Of a stretch of DNA of 7,733 nucleotides, positions 6,243-7,733 are shown in pieces. The notes below the pieces were generated by a model. The model made no database searches, had not been told where the DNA came from, and was given only the letters and a program-made list of their open reading frames with translations. Positions within the stretch are counted from its first letter, which is position 1. Every line of letters starts with the position of its first letter. The stretch comes from Clostridia bacterium (lineage in GTDB: Bacteria > Bacillota > Clostridia > Oscillospirales > Acutalibacteraceae): assembly GCA_017519685.1 (NCBI GenBank), contig JAFWRV010000346.1, forward strand, positions 1 to 7,733. Reading direction: 5' to 3'. The position numbers and the translations under genes are program-made.

Positions 6243-7637
6243 TCAGAAATCAAAGTATTTTGCACGCAATGTATCGGTTCTGCCGCCGATTAAATCAAGC
6301 GTTTCGGCAGCTTCTTTTTTCTCTTCTGCGGTTCCTACGGCATACTGTCTCATAAGTCTGCCTTCCTCGAAACAGATTTCATCGTGAAGAGGAAAATAGT
6401 TTTTAAGCAGGAAACAGCCGTATCTTACGAATCTGTTCTCCCCTACCAGTCTGAATTCCTTGCTGATTGTATCGACAGCGACAGAATAAAAATCTTTTAT
6501 AGACTGAATGAGCGACTTTCTCTCGTTTTCCTTAGAAAAAACAATTGTAGAACAAATAAACGCGTTTCTGTTCTGAGGAAGAGAAGAATGACTGTCTGTG
6601 CTTCCAACTATCGGGTATCTGATTCCTCTGGCTCTGTCTTCATAATATTTTACGGTCTGGAAGCCGTTGTGCTCAAAGTAGTTTTCTCCGCCCAAAACTT
6701 CAAAAGCGTCAAAATAACGGTTTTCGGTAATAAAATTATTGAATACTTCGGGAACGTGATACACATCGTTAATCCAGGTCGGATGAGGAAATATGCCGAG
6801 TCCGTTTGCTTTCCTTATCTCATCATAAATCCACTTGCATATAGCCGCCTGTATAGGATTGACGCCTTCGGGTGTATCAATTGTTTTTGCGAGTTCCCTG
6901 ATCATATTACGCCAGTCTTCAAGAGGCATATATTCGGGAGAAGTTCCGTTGATAGAGCGGTATTTCTGATCGGTGCCTTTGGTTTCGATTGCCGTGCCGT
7001 CTGTAATGGCGTTGATGCTGTATTCTCCTCCGAAATTGACGGTGTGAAAATCAGGTGTCAAACCGTCAACGTCGGGCATATGCACTTCTTCTCCCGGAAC
7101 AATATTCAGACCGGTTTTTACGTTTTTATAAAACTCAATCGCTTCAAGAGACGGATAATATCTTTCGTGGTCGGATATAACCATAAAATCAAGACCGTGT
7201 TTTCTGTAATTTGCGCAAACGACAGCGGGAATCTGATTGCCGTCGGAACGGGTAGTATGCATATGCAAATCTCCCCTGAACGGGTATCTTCCGGCAAGAT
7301 CCTCTTCAACACAATATACGGGAAGCTGTATTATCCTTTTCCCTTCATCATTCAAAAAGCGGAGAAAATACTGCTCTTCTCTGTTGAAAGTATGTTTAAA
7401 AACAAAGCCGCCTTCATCGTTACATTTAACTGTCAGCTCATAAAAATCAGCGGAATCGGGATAATCATCAAGCTTTCCCTGCTCGAGGGCGCAAATCAGA
7501 AGTTTGTATTCTTTACCGGGCTCAAAATCTACTCTGCCGCCGAGAGGTCTTACTGTAATTTCAGCTTCTTTGCCTTTTACAAGCACCTTGGGAAAAACAT
7601 CATATCTGTATAATAATTCGCTGATAGGAAAAGTCAT
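6243..7637 (-). CDS. PHP-domain metallohydrolase, substrate unknown
   Basis: A 464-residue soluble protein with a polymerase-and-histidinol-phosphatase (PHP) domain, a trinuclear-metal phosphoesterase fold. An N-terminal region of about 115 residues, probably beta-rich, comes first and I do not recognise it. The PHP domain (about 119-390) has all the expected metal-binding stretches: RGDLHMHTTRSDG (121-133; Asp123, His125, His127), ISDHE (154-158; Asp156, His157), GEEVH (182-186), His198, FPHP (283-286; His285) and STDSH (346-350; Asp348, His350). The layout is closest to the CehA/McbA-like stand-alone PHP hydrolases rather than DNA polymerase III or histidinol phosphatase. The start has a strong AAAGGAG site seven bases upstream, below a near-consensus promoter. 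Codons 10-448 contain no TTA, CTA or TCA, a bias suggesting good expression. No terminator is visible before secG, so some read-through is possible. The fold is secure; the reaction is not. Confidence 0.88.
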   Translation of the reverse strand: MTFPISELLYRYDVFPKVLVKGKEAEITVRPLGGRVDFEPGKEYKLLICALEQGKLDDYPDSADFYELTVKCNDEGGFVFKHTFNREEQYFLRFLNDEGKRIIQLPVYCVEEDLAGRYPFRGDLHMHTTRSDGNQIPAVVCANYRKHGLDFMVISDHERYYPSLEAIEFYKNVKTGLNIVPGEEVHMPDVDGLTPDFHTVNFGGEYSINAITDGTAIETKGTDQKYRSINGTSPEYMPLEDWRNMIRELAKTIDTPEGVNPIQAAICKWIYDEIRKANGLGIFPHPTWINDVYHVPEVFNNFITENRYFDAFEVLGGENYFEHNGFQTVKYYEDRARGIRYPIVGSTDSHSSLPQNRNAFICSTIVFSKENERKSLIQSIKDFYSVAVDTISKEFRLVGENRFVRYGCFLLKNYFPLHDEICFEEGRLMRQYAVGTAEEKKEAAETLDLIGGRTDTLRAKYFDF

Positions 7638-7669
7638 AATAATTCTCCTTTAATAATAGTTCGGTTAGA

Positions 7670-7698
7670 ATTATATAACCATAAAAATTTTCAGTCAA
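7670..7698 (-). promoter_or_regulatory. Near-consensus sigma-A promoter of the PHP-domain gene
   Basis: The minus strand reads TTGACT (7693-7698), 17 bases and TATAAT (7670-7675), eleven of twelve matches with ideal spacing. Transcription should start near 7663, leaving a leader of about 26 bases that contains the AAAGGAG ribosome site. The remaining bases to the window end (7699-7733) are AT-rich and show nothing else. Confidence 0.8.
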
Positions 7699-7733
7699 GT
7701 AAATTCGGCAAAATAATAATTATTTTATTGAAA

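Noticed and set aside
6384..7613. A 409-codon open frame on the plus strand opposite the PHP gene
   Set aside because: It lies in exact antisense codon register and is open only because the real gene avoids TTA, CTA and TCA. It starts at a GTG with no ribosome site, and its translation lacks recognisable motifs.
7663..7680. GGTTA...TAACC dyad overlapping the PHP promoter as an operator
   Set aside because: The arms are only five bases and one of them partly reflects the sequence flanking the -10 box, so it is not distinguishable from chance.
1..7733. A new defence, mobile or biosynthetic system
   Set aside because: Every full gene fits a known family, and there are no integrases, transposases, repeats, toxin-antitoxin pairs or clustered accessory genes.

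Overview
This window carries seven complete protein genes plus the first codons of an eighth, all read from the minus strand. Gene order in the direction of transcription therefore runs from the right end of the window to the left. The DNA is AT-rich, intergenic spaces are short, promoters are of the housekeeping sigma-A type and several genes have strong purine-rich ribosome sites. The bifunctional penicillin-binding protein, the SecG and RadA sequences and the DUF6873-like protein all point to a low-GC member of the Bacillota, most likely class Clostridia (Oscillospirales or a related anaerobe). The family-level placement is a guess. No RNA genes, CRISPR arrays, insertion sequences, phage genes or large repeats were seen. 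The largest gap without a gene is about 125 bases.

Layout in transcription order. (1) A near-consensus promoter (7670-7698) drives a monocistronic PHP-domain metallohydrolase of unknown substrate (6243-7637). (2) An extended -10 promoter below an almost pure A/T tract (6153-6181) drives secG (5868-6119), which is closed by a textbook intrinsic terminator (5824-5854). (3) Directly after it a near-perfect promoter (5773-5801) starts a transcript carrying a TIM-barrel sugar phosphate isomerase/epimerase (4964-5743) and a class A penicillin-binding protein (2720-4933), 30 bases apart. (4) A terminator-like hairpin (2685-2717) follows the penicillin-binding protein. Pressed against its 3' side begins a tightly overlapping set: ruvX/yqgF (2226-2669), radA (875-2236) and a DUF6873-like protein (133-888). 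(5) At the left edge an extended -10 promoter (46-74), with a perfect 10+10 palindrome just upstream (82-107), leads to a strong ribosome site and the ATG of a gene that leaves the window after eight bases.

How the genes fit together: most of the window is housekeeping, namely envelope synthesis (the penicillin-binding protein), protein export (SecG), 16S rRNA maturation (RuvX) and recombinational repair (RadA). Overlapping reading frames suggest that ruvX, radA and the DUF6873-like gene are translationally coupled. The PHP enzyme and the TIM-barrel enzyme are probably catabolic or housekeeping metal enzymes, but their substrates cannot be read from sequence.

I found no convincing new multi-gene system. 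The points most worth checking are the hairpin between the penicillin-binding protein gene and ruvX, the uncharacterised gene coupled to radA, the palindrome at the left-edge promoter, and the fusion of an unrecognised N-terminal region to the PHP domain. Three start codons were moved downstream of the longest reading frame, for reasons given in each entry.
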